Numbered from the stretch's first letter, positions 6,436 through 13,601 are shown. The stretch is 14,544 nt of DNA from Bacillota bacterium (GCA_016302925.1 JAEDMR010000029.1:1-14544), one strand, 5' to 3'. Numbers and translations are program-made. Notes: generated by a model from the sequence alone, not told the origin.

Positions 6436-6864
6436 GTGAGTTCGCGGTAGGGTCGGTCGCAGTTCACAGGTTTGAGAGGGCGGGGTCGGCGGGGTCGGCG
6501 GGTTCGGCGGGTTCGGCGGGGTCGGCGGGGTCGGCTGAGGTACAGAGTCACATCCGCATCCGCAGTATATTTTTCGCCAAACGAATAATCCCTTGAAGCC
6601 GTTTTCCTGACTCCACCATCCGATCTCGACCTGGCCCTCGCCGGTGAAGGTTTCACCCCTCAGGGTTAAGTCCTCGCCGGAGGTGAAGATTTCCGGCACC
6701 ATGCAGATGCACAACAGCACATTGAAAATCGTTATTTTCGCTTCCCCGGAGTCACCTGCACTCCACGAGCACGTTCCCCCTTTTTTGAGGGTGAAAAAGT
6801 TGAAAAGAAGGGGTCTGCGTTGGCCGAATTCGCTTATTTTCCGTAATCTCAGTCGTAATTTCAT
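6436..6864 (-). pseudogene. Possible remnant of a repeat-type surface protein with a Pro-rich tail
   Basis: No convincing intact gene is present. On the minus strand one frame is open from an ATG at 6864 and reads TGEGQVEIGWWSQENGFKG (about 6650-6590). The adjacent frame then reads YSFGEKYTADADVTLY (about 6587-6540), and the first frame resumes as QPTPPTPPNPPNPPTPPTPP. Joined across a +1 and a compensating shift, this resembles a Listeria-Bacteroides/InlB B-type repeat (GW...Y.F....TADVTLYA) followed by a Pro-Thr linker. Another frame from an ATG at 6877 begins MENMDEITTEITENKRIR but stops at 6752. The open frame also runs over the rubrerythrin terminator, arguing against a functional gene. 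Alternatives are a sequencing error or chance. Confidence 0.35.
6482..6535. repeat. Six 9-bp tandem repeats in an AABBAA pattern
   Basis: Units are GGGGTCGGC (A) at 6482, 6491, 6518 and 6527, and GGGTTCGGC (B) at 6500 and 6509. Read on the minus strand in one frame they code PTP-PTP-PNP-PNP-PTP-PTP. There are no spacers, so this is not a CRISPR array. Confidence 0.95.
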
Positions 6865-7083
6865 CCATATTTTCCATTTTTTATGTAATTTCGATTGAGA
6901 TATCGCTGTTTTGCAGAGAACGGACCCCTTCTTTGGCTGATTTTTATGGTCGATTTAGGGGGTTGCATTAAACTAACCAGCTGGACAGATGTATAACTGG
7001 GGCGGACACAGGCGTAACCGGACAAGTCCAGGCAAGACCAGGCCGGTCCCGGTCCGGATAGATGATGCGGAGACTGCTGCGGG
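6865..7083. other. Intergenic stretch without recognisable gene
   Basis: An AT-rich part (6865-6960) that could hold a promoter for the degraded fragment is followed by a GC-rich part (6990-7080) with several short CCGG/GACC blocks downstream of kinase 1. No hairpin with a T-run was found for kinase 1, and no RNA gene is evident. Confidence 0.5.
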
Positions 7084-9639
7084 TCAGGACTTCGTCACAT
7101 GAAATACGATCTCGTTGCGGGCAGCGTCATCGGCCGGATTGAAATAGATGGTATATTCCATATATGACATTCTCAGCTCTGCATGGTTGGGATTCCCGTC
7201 CGGATCATGGCCGGCCAGAAATGCCTCAAAATCTGCGGTGTTTCCCTGTCCGACCGCTGCGCGGCAGATGTCTTTGGCGTAGTCTTCCGTATGTACGGCC
7301 ACGCAGGAGGTCACATCCATCAGAACGCGGTCATCTGCCGTTCCGGCGTTGGCCCCGGTAATGCCGCTTTTCCAGCCGCGGGCGGAAATCGCCTCCTGGT
7401 CATAGAGCGGATTTCCGTCCGCGTCCGTGACCACATAGCCTTTTCGCTGCTCGACCACATACGCCAGCGATTTTCCGCTGCCATCGGTCAGGTCGCGAAT
7501 CCGGCAGTGGTCCGGTATTTCCACATTGAGGCTGAGCATCCTGCCCTGCCCCTCTTCACTGATCAGGGCACAGGCAAGCGGATAGAAGCCTTCATATCGG
7601 TCGCCGGATTTCACAAACTTCAGCGGCTGTGACAGAGGTGTGAATCCGAGGGCTTTTTCCAGGAGATTGGCCTGACTGTCGATGGAGATCACGTCCTGCT
7701 CCGTCAGCCCCTCACCCAGCACCACGATGTTCATGCCCATCTGCAGCCGCACCGCTGCGTAATGTGCCGGACCTTCGCCGGAGGATGTTCCACCTTCGCC
7801 GGAGGATGTTCCACCTTCGCCGGAGGATGTTCCTTCCTCCTCTGCCAGGGTGAACACTGCCTGGATATCTTCGTGGCCCCGGTATTCCTTCATCTTCACT
7901 TTGGTGACCTGCATTTCAAGACCCCCGACCATCACGCTGCCCGCAGGAGAATAGTAAAACACCGAGTCGACGGATTTTGCGAAGACACCGCCGCCGGCAC
8001 CTCCGGCACCGAACCCGCATCCTTCCTGATTGTAAGCGCACAACTGCGTGGTCGTATCCTGCAGCGACGTGCCCGCCGGGTGCACCAGGAAAAACGCATT
8101 TTCATCATCATATGGCGTCAGTGACATGTTGATCTGCTTCAGAATCGGGCCGTAACGGTTCTCCAGCTTCAGGGCGGAAGCCTCCAGTGCACTTCGGTCG
8201 GCGAAGGTCTGCCCGGCCGGGTTTTGGGCGAACGGAATCAGGTCCCCGTCATAGCGCTCCGCAAAGTCGGCCGGCACATAGCTTTCATCCAGAATCCAGA
8301 GGAAGTTTGGCAGCAGGGTGCCGTTGTCCAGAAATTCATATTTCGTCAGCTTCCCGTTCAGAGAAACACCTGCCCTCACCGAACCTTCGAAGTCCGGTTC
8401 GATCTGCACCTGCCAGACGGCATACACCCCATCGCCGATGCGGGCATCCGCCTCCCTCGTGATCTCTGCCGCCACGGAGTCATGCGTCAGTTCCCGGTAG
8501 CAGTTCAGCACCGGAAGCGCCAGCGTGTCGGCAGACTTTTCGGTCAGCAGATAAAAGGTCCGGTCCTCGTATTCCGCCAGAAAAATCAAAGCCGGGTGCT
8601 CCGTTCCGCGGGACGAGAAAGCTGCGGAAGAAATCGGAGTGTAAATGTCCTTCGAGACTTTTTTGCAGAGAATATAGTTTTTTTCGGAGGTATCATAACT
8701 TGCCGTCGTAAAGGAAGCCGTCCGGATCTGGCCGTTTTCTGCACCCTGGCTGCTGCTCCTGCCGCCGTCTTCCGCCAGCAGATCCGTGCCCAGCAGCAGG
8801 GCCGTCCCCAGAAGGATCACCAGACAAAGCACTCCCGCCAGAACTGCCGGGCGTTTCATACCGCCAGTCTTTCCTCCGGCCCGCCGCAGCACCCTGGCTT
8901 TTTCCAAATCCTCCAGCAGCTCCGTCATATTCTGATACCGGTCCTGCGGGTTGATGGCCGTACATGTTTCGATGATATGGCCCAGCGCACCCTCCCGAAA
9001 CCGCACCACCGCCGGATGCTCCCCGGTCAGCAGCAGATTGAGCAAAATCCCCACAGCGAAGATATCCGTCCGCACATCAGACCGGTTCAGGCCGAACTGC
9101 TCCGGCGCCGCATAGCCTGCCGTCCCCAGGAGCCTCGTGTCGCTTTTCTTTTCCGGCAAAATCCGCATGGCCGCGTCCAGATCGATGAGGTAGAGTTTTC
9201 CCTCCGGCGTCAGCATCACGTGTTCCGGCTTCACATCTCGGTGAATGATGCCTTTTCTGTGAAGACGAAGAAGTGTCCGGCAAACGGAAGATGTGATGGC
9301 AATCGCCCGCTCCGGCGCCATCTTTTCCCCGCCATCGATCAGTTCCTGCAGGGAAATCCCATCGATATATTCTTCCTCCACCACGCAGCAGCCCTGCTCC
9401 ATGCGGCAGCTATACACCTTCGGCATTCCTGCGCCGCCCTGGTCCTCCCCGCCGCCCGGAACGTCGACTCCGTTCTGCCCCGCCAGAAGCGCATATCCAG
9501 GCATCGACCGGTCATAAACCCGCAGCACAAAAAGCCCGCCATCCGGATTTTCTACGGTGTACACCGCACTGTTTTCCTTGATGCTGAGCGCACTTATCTG
9601 TCTGCTGCTGTATTGGTCTGTAATCTTCGAAAAGTCCAT
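7084..9639 (-). CDS. Membrane-anchored Hanks-type Ser/Thr kinase with large unknown C-terminal domain (kinase 1)
   Basis: 851 residues: kinase domain (about 15-250), basic stop, membrane helix (about 264-286), then about 560 residues that should lie outside the cell. Seen: HRDVKPEH (133-140) with catalytic Asp135 and Lys137, DLD (153-155) at the DFG position, GYAAPEQFG (175-183), DVRTDIFAVGILLNLLLTG (188-206) and PQDRYQ. Non-standard points: VLRVY puts Arg40 where the beta-3 Lys is expected, the catalytic-loop Asn is His140, and there is no clear Gly-rich loop. The outer part has no PASTA repeats and no domain I recognise. It contains a 3 x GTSSGEG linker (21-bp DNA repeat) and a Gly-rich segment. 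A candidate promoter lies at 9668-9696; the ribosome site is weak. Reading starts away from the small plus-strand ORF and receiver. Kinase fold certain; activity and ligand unknown. Confidence 0.93.
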   Translation of the reverse strand: MDFSKITDQYSSRQISALSIKENSAVYTVENPDGGLFVLRVYDRSMPGYALLAGQNGVDVPGGGEDQGGAGMPKVYSCRMEQGCCVVEEEYIDGISLQELIDGGEKMAPERAIAITSSVCRTLLRLHRKGIIHRDVKPEHVMLTPEGKLYLIDLDAAMRILPEKKSDTRLLGTAGYAAPEQFGLNRSDVRTDIFAVGILLNLLLTGEHPAVVRFREGALGHIIETCTAINPQDRYQNMTELLEDLEKARVLRRAGGKTGGMKRPAVLAGVLCLVILLGTALLLGTDLLAEDGGRSSSQGAENGQIRTASFTTASYDTSEKNYILCKKVSKDIYTPISSAAFSSRGTEHPALIFLAEYEDRTFYLLTEKSADTLALPVLNCYRELTHDSVAAEITREADARIGDGVYAVWQVQIEPDFEGSVRAGVSLNGKLTKYEFLDNGTLLPNFLWILDESYVPADFAERYDGDLIPFAQNPAGQTFADRSALEASALKLENRYGPILKQINMSLTPYDDENAFFLVHPAGTSLQDTTTQLCAYNQEGCGFGAGGAGGGVFAKSVDSVFYYSPAGSVMVGGLEMQVTKVKMKEYRGHEDIQAVFTLAEEEGTSSGEGGTSSGEGGTSSGEGPAHYAAVRLQMGMNIVVLGEGLTEQDVISIDSQANLLEKALGFTPLSQPLKFVKSGDRYEGFYPLACALISEEGQGRMLSLNVEIPDHCRIRDLTDGSGKSLAYVVEQRKGYVVTDADGNPLYDQEAISARGWKSGITGANAGTADDRVLMDVTSCVAVHTEDYAKDICRAAVGQGNTADFEAFLAGHDPDGNPNHAELRMSYMEYTIYFNPADDAARNEIVFHVTKS
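7771..7833. repeat. Three perfect 21-bp tandem repeats inside kinase 1
   Basis: Copies at 7771-7791, 7792-7812 and 7813-7833 are identical on the plus strand (ACCTTCGCCGGAGGATGTTC plus C). On the coding strand they give three GTSSGEG units in the extracytoplasmic part; unit length is a multiple of three, so copy-number change would not break the frame. Confidence 0.95.
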
Positions 9640-9667
9640 GGATTCAACCTGCCTGATTGCTCTAATA

Positions 9668-9696
9668 AGTATAATCGTTCTGACATTTTAACACAA
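9668..9696 (-). promoter_or_regulatory. Candidate sigma-A promoter of kinase 1
   Basis: Minus strand TTGTGT (9691-9696), 17 bases, TATACT (9668-9673), about 28 bases before the start codon. Confidence 0.55.
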
Positions 9697-9922
9697 GAAG
9701 TATTTCTGTCACGTAGCGTACAACATAACGTAAATGGTATATGCTTCGACAAAAATGGCTAAATACATGAATCCGTCATAAGAAAACCGGAGTGAGTGCA
9801 AAAACCGTCACATTCTGTCGAATACCGTCGTAAAAAAGATTCCACATCTCACTTGCATTTTTGTAAAATTATTCCATGCAATAATTTGTTTTAACAGGAT
9901 TTTTTAGGAAAAGAAGCACATT
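9697..9922. other. Intergenic region between kinase 1 and the small plus-strand ORF, with inverted repeats
   Basis: AT-richer than the flanking genes. It holds a perfect 8-bp inverted repeat AAATTATT (9867-9874) / AATAATTT (9881-9888) with a six-base centre, overlapped by a TTGCAT/ATGCAA pair (9854-9859, 9877-9882). A distant TTCGACA (9745-9751) / TGTCGAA (9816-9822) pair and three CCGTC-containing words (9773, 9805, 9825) are also present. These could be regulator sites for the divergent units, but none matches a site I know. Confidence 0.4.
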
Positions 9923-10018
9923 ATGACAATGGATTTATTCAGAGACACTCACAGTGATCGAACCGGGCTGCGCAGCACGCAGTCCGCCCTCTGGTACTAT
10001 AATAAATATAAGCTGTAA
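9923..10018 (+). CDS. Possible 31-codon small ORF upstream of the truncated receiver
   Basis: ATG at 9923 with AGGAAAAGAAG (about 9906-9916) just upstream, stop TAA at 10016-10018. The product starts MTMDLFRDTHSDR and ends SALWYYNKYKL: charged, with an aromatic end and no membrane segment. It is followed 46 bases later by the receiver gene on the same strand. No family is recognised. It could be a real small protein, a leader peptide or chance. Confidence 0.35.
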   Translation: MTMDLFRDTHSDRTGLRSTQSALWYYNKYKL

Positions 10019-10064
10019 CAACTATCATTGTTCTTACATTATTACACAAGGAGAATCGACAACT

Positions 10065-10280
10065 ATGAAAAGAACTGTTTTAATCGCAGACGATGCCGCT
10101 TTCATGCGGATGATGCTGAAGGATATCCTGACCCGCGCTAAATATGAGGTGGTCGGAGAAGCCGCTAACGGAAAAGAGGCTGTGGAGCTGCAATGCCAGC
10201 TGCGCCCGGATCTGACACTGCTGGATATTTCCATGCCGGAAAAGGACGGGCAGCAGGCACTGAAAGAGATCCTCGGTTAG
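10065..10280 (+). CDS. Truncated CheY-like receiver domain protein
   Basis: 71 residues that match the first half of a response-regulator receiver of the CheY type: VLIADDAAFMRMMLKDIL (5-22) with the acidic pocket Asp9/Asp10, VVGEAANGKEAVEL (29-42), and DLTLLDISMPEKDGQQALKEIL (49-70) with phospho-acceptor Asp54 followed by MPxxDG. It stops just after helix 3, so the beta-4 Thr/Ser, the beta-5 Lys and the output face of a normal 120-residue receiver are missing. Reading beyond the stop shows no continuation in that frame. The ATG has AAGGAG (about 10047-10052) upstream. It may be a gene fragment left after deletion, or a mini-receiver that only binds or sequesters. It lies convergent to kinase 2, with a GC-rich hairpin between them. 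Confidence 0.75.
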   Translation: MKRTVLIADDAAFMRMMLKDILTRAKYEVVGEAANGKEAVELQCQLRPDLTLLDISMPEKDGQQALKEILG

Positions 10281-10315
10281 CACCCGGCCGGACCCGCCTT
10301 GCATTCAGCCCGAAC

Positions 10316-10336
10316 CCGGCCGGTCACAAAGGCCGG
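10316..10336. terminator. GC-rich hairpin between convergent receiver and kinase 2 genes
   Basis: CCGGCC (10316-10321) and GGCCGG (10331-10336) with a nine-base loop. The word ACCCGGCCGG also occurs twice as a direct repeat (10282-10291, 10314-10323). There is no T-run on either strand, so termination is only a guess from the convergent layout. Confidence 0.3.
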
Positions 10337-10338
10337 CC

Positions 10339-11898
10339 CTACTCCTCTTCAAACACAAACTTGAGTCTCGTATCCTGATTCGACACATTGAACGTCACCG
10401 TGCCGCCCTCCGGATTTTCGAACGTCATAATGAAAAGATTATACGGCCATCCGCCGGTCTCACTGGTTTGATGAATCGTCACATGGGAATCGCTGCACTC
10501 CGGTATCAGATGGTTAAAGCCGAACATTGCAGCCAGATAGATCTTCGTCTTCCCGGCAGGATCATAAGTACCGTAAATCGTCCGGTCCGACGGATCCATT
10601 GCGTCCACCAACGGCTCCAGATACCCGGCCGTCAGATCGTCCATGGACGGTATCGAGGAATAAGCACTGATGGGTTCGCCCATAACTACCACTCGGATGG
10701 CATAATGCTTCCCGTCTTTTTCCGCATGGAGATAGCCCTCAGCGCCCATGTCACATCCCTCCGAGGTCAGCCTCCACGCATCCCGCTCTGTATCCCAGCC
10801 TTCCAGCACACCGATTCCCGGATCCGCATACACATTGAAGGTCTCATCCACCTGTGTCCCGTCTGCCAGCTGCAGCTTCGCCGCCTGCGATCCCTGCCGG
10901 TAGTTATAGTAAATGGTTTTGTCCCTTTTATACATCTGGAGCCACGGGTTGGTTTCATCGATATCGCCTGTCATGTCCGGCTGTGCACCGTCTGCATCCG
11001 CATCTGCCACGGCCGCACCGCCAGCCTCATTCGGCATACCAAAAATCCCATCCGGCAGCACATTTCCCAGCATGACCGCACCGAACAAAATCGCCACTCC
11101 CGCCGCGCACGCAGCAATGGTGCGCTTCCATTTTTTCGTCTTTACTTTTCCTTCGACGCCGACCTTCTCTTCGCCGCCGACCTTCTCCGAAGAAAGTGCG
11201 TCCGCCAGTTCTTTCACACTCTGATACCGATCCTGTGGGTTCATCTGAATACAGGTTTCGATGGTTTGCCCCATCCTGCCCTGGCGGTAACGGGTCACAG
11301 CCGGATGGACGCCGGTCAGCATCTCATTCAGCAGAATGCCCACTGCGTAAATATCCGTCCGCACATCAGAACGGGTCAGGCCGAACTGTTCCGGTGCCGC
11401 ATAGATGGCGGTTCCCAGCAGACGGGTATCCGTATCCTTTTCCGGGCGGAGGCGCATCGACGCATCCAGGTCAATCAGGACAGCCCGCTTCCCTGCCATC
11501 AGTATCACATGCTCCGGCTTCACATCCCGGTGGACGAAGCCGGCGTCATGAAGCACCGCCAGTGCCTCACTGACCTTTTTCACCACGCTGACTGCATGCT
11601 TCTCATCCAGCCTGGCGCCCCAGTCCAGCATATCCTGCAGGCAGATGCCTTCGATATACTCCTCCTGCACCAGGAAAAATCCGTCCCGGATCTCGCAGTG
11701 GTACACTGCCGGCAGGCTTTCGCACTCGTGCCCTTCCAGCATCCGGTACGCCGGAATCTCCTGCCGATAGATTCGCAGCACGTAAATACAGCCGTCCCCG
11801 TCTTCCATCACCAGGACTGCACTGTTTTCCTTCATGCGCAGTTTTTTTATCAGCCTTCCGTCCCTTTCCGTCAGAACAGAATCAATCTCCATTACCAT
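10339..11898 (-). CDS. Membrane-anchored Hanks-type Ser/Thr kinase (kinase 2)
   Basis: 519 residues: kinase domain (about 12-236), a short charged linker with EKVGGEEKVGVEGKV repeats, membrane helix (about 259-281), then about 235 residues probably outside the cell. Seen: HRDVKPEH (123-130; catalytic Asp125, Lys127), DLD (143-145), IYAAPEQFGLTRSDVRTDIY (165-184), PQDRYQ. As in the other two kinases Arg42 stands at the beta-3 Lys position, His130 replaces the catalytic-loop Asn, and a Gly-rich loop is lacking. The activation segment is nearly identical to that of kinase 3. The outer part (for example NVYADPGIGVLEGWDTERDAW, FENPEGGTVTFNVS) is unlike that of kinases 1 and 3 and is not recognised. 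It starts 33 bases after kinase 3 stops, so the two are probably co-transcribed. The ATG at 11898 has GGAG eight bases upstream; ATG at 11892 is an alternative. Confidence 0.93.
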   Translation of the reverse strand: MVMEIDSVLTERDGRLIKKLRMKENSAVLVMEDGDGCIYVLRIYRQEIPAYRMLEGHECESLPAVYHCEIRDGFFLVQEEYIEGICLQDMLDWGARLDEKHAVSVVKKVSEALAVLHDAGFVHRDVKPEHVILMAGKRAVLIDLDASMRLRPEKDTDTRLLGTAIYAAPEQFGLTRSDVRTDIYAVGILLNEMLTGVHPAVTRYRQGRMGQTIETCIQMNPQDRYQSVKELADALSSEKVGGEEKVGVEGKVKTKKWKRTIAACAAGVAILFGAVMLGNVLPDGIFGMPNEAGGAAVADADADGAQPDMTGDIDETNPWLQMYKRDKTIYYNYRQGSQAAKLQLADGTQVDETFNVYADPGIGVLEGWDTERDAWRLTSEGCDMGAEGYLHAEKDGKHYAIRVVVMGEPISAYSSIPSMDDLTAGYLEPLVDAMDPSDRTIYGTYDPAGKTKIYLAAMFGFNHLIPECSDSHVTIHQTSETGGWPYNLFIMTFENPEGGTVTFNVSNQDTRLKFVFEEE

Positions 11899-11931
11899 TC
11901 TATGTACTCCATCCTTCTAAATCGAAGCCTG

Positions 11932-13578
11932 TCAATCCGTAGCCCATTGGAAAACATACGGTGTTCCCTTATATATAATGATCAGATGCTTCACATCCTT
12001 CTTCAGCCATCTGAGATGCAGTGTTCCGTCTGCATTGATTTCTGCAATGCCCTGCTCCGGATCCTCCAGCTCCACCGTATAATCGGAAACCGGCTGGCCG
12101 TTGAAGCAGACCGTAATGGTATCGTCGAAGAAGGTTGCTCCGAAACAGCCGCCGTGTCCAATGATGTAGTCGGACCAGTGCAACGTGAGATTGTCTGTCT
12201 CGTCTGCCGGTTCGGCTCCCGTGGTGTTCCACCGGAATGCGGCATATTCTCTGCCGCACACCACGTACATGGTCCATTTTCCCTCTTTCGCTGCGATCAG
12301 GTGGAGCCTGCCGTCGCTCTCCTTCACTGCAGTCCCGCAGCTGCTGTCCTCCAGATATACCATGTAATCGCTGGTCCTTTTGCCGTCGAGGAGCACCTCC
12401 ACCCGGTCGTCAAACAGGTGCTTGCCGAATCCTGTCCCATCCTCGATCTCACTGGCACCCCATTTCAGCTGGATCCGCTTCGTCCGGCTCAGCACAGCCG
12501 GGTCAAACTTCTTTTCATCGGTATCCGGCGATTTGGCTTCCGTTTTTTTCGTGGAGGCTACAGTATTCCCCTGCGTCGGAGTCTTGTCAGAGGTTCCGAT
12601 CTCAGCCGGCGCGCTCGCTTGAGCCGAAGCTGCCGCATCAGCTTCACTCGCCTTGTCTGCCGCACTGGCTCCGTCTTCTGAACCTGCCTCATCTTCTGCC
12701 TGCACCGGAATACTGTCTGCAGTGCCGTCTGCCGGCGGCATGTCCTGTATCTCTGCCTTCCCATCCGGCAGCGCCGCAGCCCCGATCAAAATCCCCAAGC
12801 ACGCCACACAGGCAACTAAAGGTAGAAACCATCTGCGATGCGGATTTTGCGAAGTACCGCCGCCGGTGCGAGGGGAAGAAAGGGCTGTCGTCAGCTCGTC
12901 CATATTCTGATACCGGTCCCGGGGATTCATCTGTATGCATTTTTCGATGACCCCGTCCAGCCTGCCGTCCCGGTAGCGGGTCACCGCCGGGTGCGCACCG
13001 GTCAGCAGCTCGTTCAGCAGGATTCCCATGGAATAGATGTCCGTCCGCACGTCGGACCGGGTCAGGCCGAACTGCTCCGGCGCAGCATAAATGGCCGTTC
13101 CCAGAAGCCGGGTGTCCGTGTCTTTTTCCGGAGAAATCCGCATGGATGCATCCAGGTCGATGAGAACGATCCGGCGCTCCGGCGTCAGCATCACATGTTC
13201 CGGCTTCACATCCCGATGGACGAAACCGGCTTCGTGGAGCACGTTCAGCGCCCGGCAGACCATTCGGACCACAGCCGCCGCCTGGTTTTCATCCAGTGTG
13301 GCGCCGCCGTCCAGCATGTCCTGCAGGCAGATACCGTCGATGTACTCTTCCTCCACCAGGAAAAAGCCGTCCCGGGTCTCACAGTGATACACCGCCGGCA
13401 GATTCTCGCAGGAATGGCCCTCCAGCAGCCGGTAGGTCGGGATCTCCTGCTCGTAGATTCGCAGCACGAAAAGACTGCCGTCCCCGCGCTCCATGGCGAG
13501 AACCGCACTGTCTTTTTTGATTCGCAGCTTTTTCAGGAGATGGCCGTCACGGCTCTCCAGTACTGACAAAATATCCAT
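11932..13578 (-). CDS. Membrane-anchored Hanks-type Ser/Thr kinase with duplicated C-terminal repeat (kinase 3)
   Basis: 548 residues: kinase domain (about 10-235), membrane helix (about 249-270), a long Ala/Ser/Asp/Glu-rich linker (about 290-358), then two copies of an 84-residue beta-rich repeat (about 367-451 and 463-546). Seen: HRDVKPEH (121-128; Asp123, Lys125), DLD (141-143), IYAAPEQFGLTRSDVRTDIY (163-182). Arg40 replaces the beta-3 Lys and His128 the Asn. The linker suggests the repeats stand away from the membrane, perhaps in the cell wall. The start at 13578 is chosen because MDILSVL lines up with MEIDSVL of kinase 2 and GGAG lies 12 bases upstream. The frame is open to an ATG at 13596 that lacks a ribosome site. 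It is the first gene of a kinase 3-kinase 2 unit, divergent from the XRE-like regulator. Ligand and targets unknown. Confidence 0.92.
   Translation of the reverse strand: MDILSVLESRDGHLLKKLRIKKDSAVLAMERGDGSLFVLRIYEQEIPTYRLLEGHSCENLPAVYHCETRDGFFLVEEEYIDGICLQDMLDGGATLDENQAAAVVRMVCRALNVLHEAGFVHRDVKPEHVMLTPERRIVLIDLDASMRISPEKDTDTRLLGTAIYAAPEQFGLTRSDVRTDIYSMGILLNELLTGAHPAVTRYRDGRLDGVIEKCIQMNPRDRYQNMDELTTALSSPRTGGGTSQNPHRRWFLPLVACVACLGILIGAAALPDGKAEIQDMPPADGTADSIPVQAEDEAGSEDGASAADKASEADAAASAQASAPAEIGTSDKTPTQGNTVASTKKTEAKSPDTDEKKFDPAVLSRTKRIQLKWGASEIEDGTGFGKHLFDDRVEVLLDGKRTSDYMVYLEDSSCGTAVKESDGRLHLIAAKEGKWTMYVVCGREYAAFRWNTTGAEPADETDNLTLHWSDYIIGHGGCFGATFFDDTITVCFNGQPVSDYTVELEDPEQGIAEINADGTLHLRWLKKDVKHLIIIYKGTPYVFQWATD
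12036..12480 (-). repeat. Internal protein-level duplication in the kinase 3 outer domain
   Basis: Both copies follow the pattern L-x-W ... FG-x3-FDD-x3-V-x3-G-x3-SDY-x-V-x-LED-x3-G-x-A ... DG-x-LHL ... G-x-x-Y-x-F-x-W. DNA identity is low, so the duplication is old or the copies diverged quickly. It looks like a small Ig-like or beta-sandwich module, but the fold is inferred. Confidence 0.7.
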
Positions 13579-13601
13579 TCTCTTTTCATACTCCATTTAG
13601 C

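Noticed and set aside
6482..6535. CRISPR-like array
   Set aside because: Units are 9 bp and directly adjacent, with no spacers; the same holds for the 21-bp and 13-bp repeats.
8224..9762. A 512-codon open frame on the plus strand opposite kinase 1
   Set aside because: Antisense shadow for the same reason; the product is a His/Arg/Gln-rich string without domains and it runs over the kinase 1 promoter.
9954..10064. GTG start extending the receiver upstream to 9954
   Set aside because: The added residues do not resemble a receiver and overlap the small ORF; AAGGAG fits the ATG at 10065.
10468..12681. A 737-codon open frame on the plus strand, opposite kinases 2 and 3
   Set aside because: It is an antisense shadow of two GC-rich genes: it crosses the gap between them, has no ribosome site, and shows no recognisable motifs, whereas the minus strand has clear kinase motifs throughout.
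13579..13596. Longer kinase 3 start at 13596
   Set aside because: No ribosome site upstream, and the six extra residues have no counterpart in kinase 2; it cannot be fully excluded.
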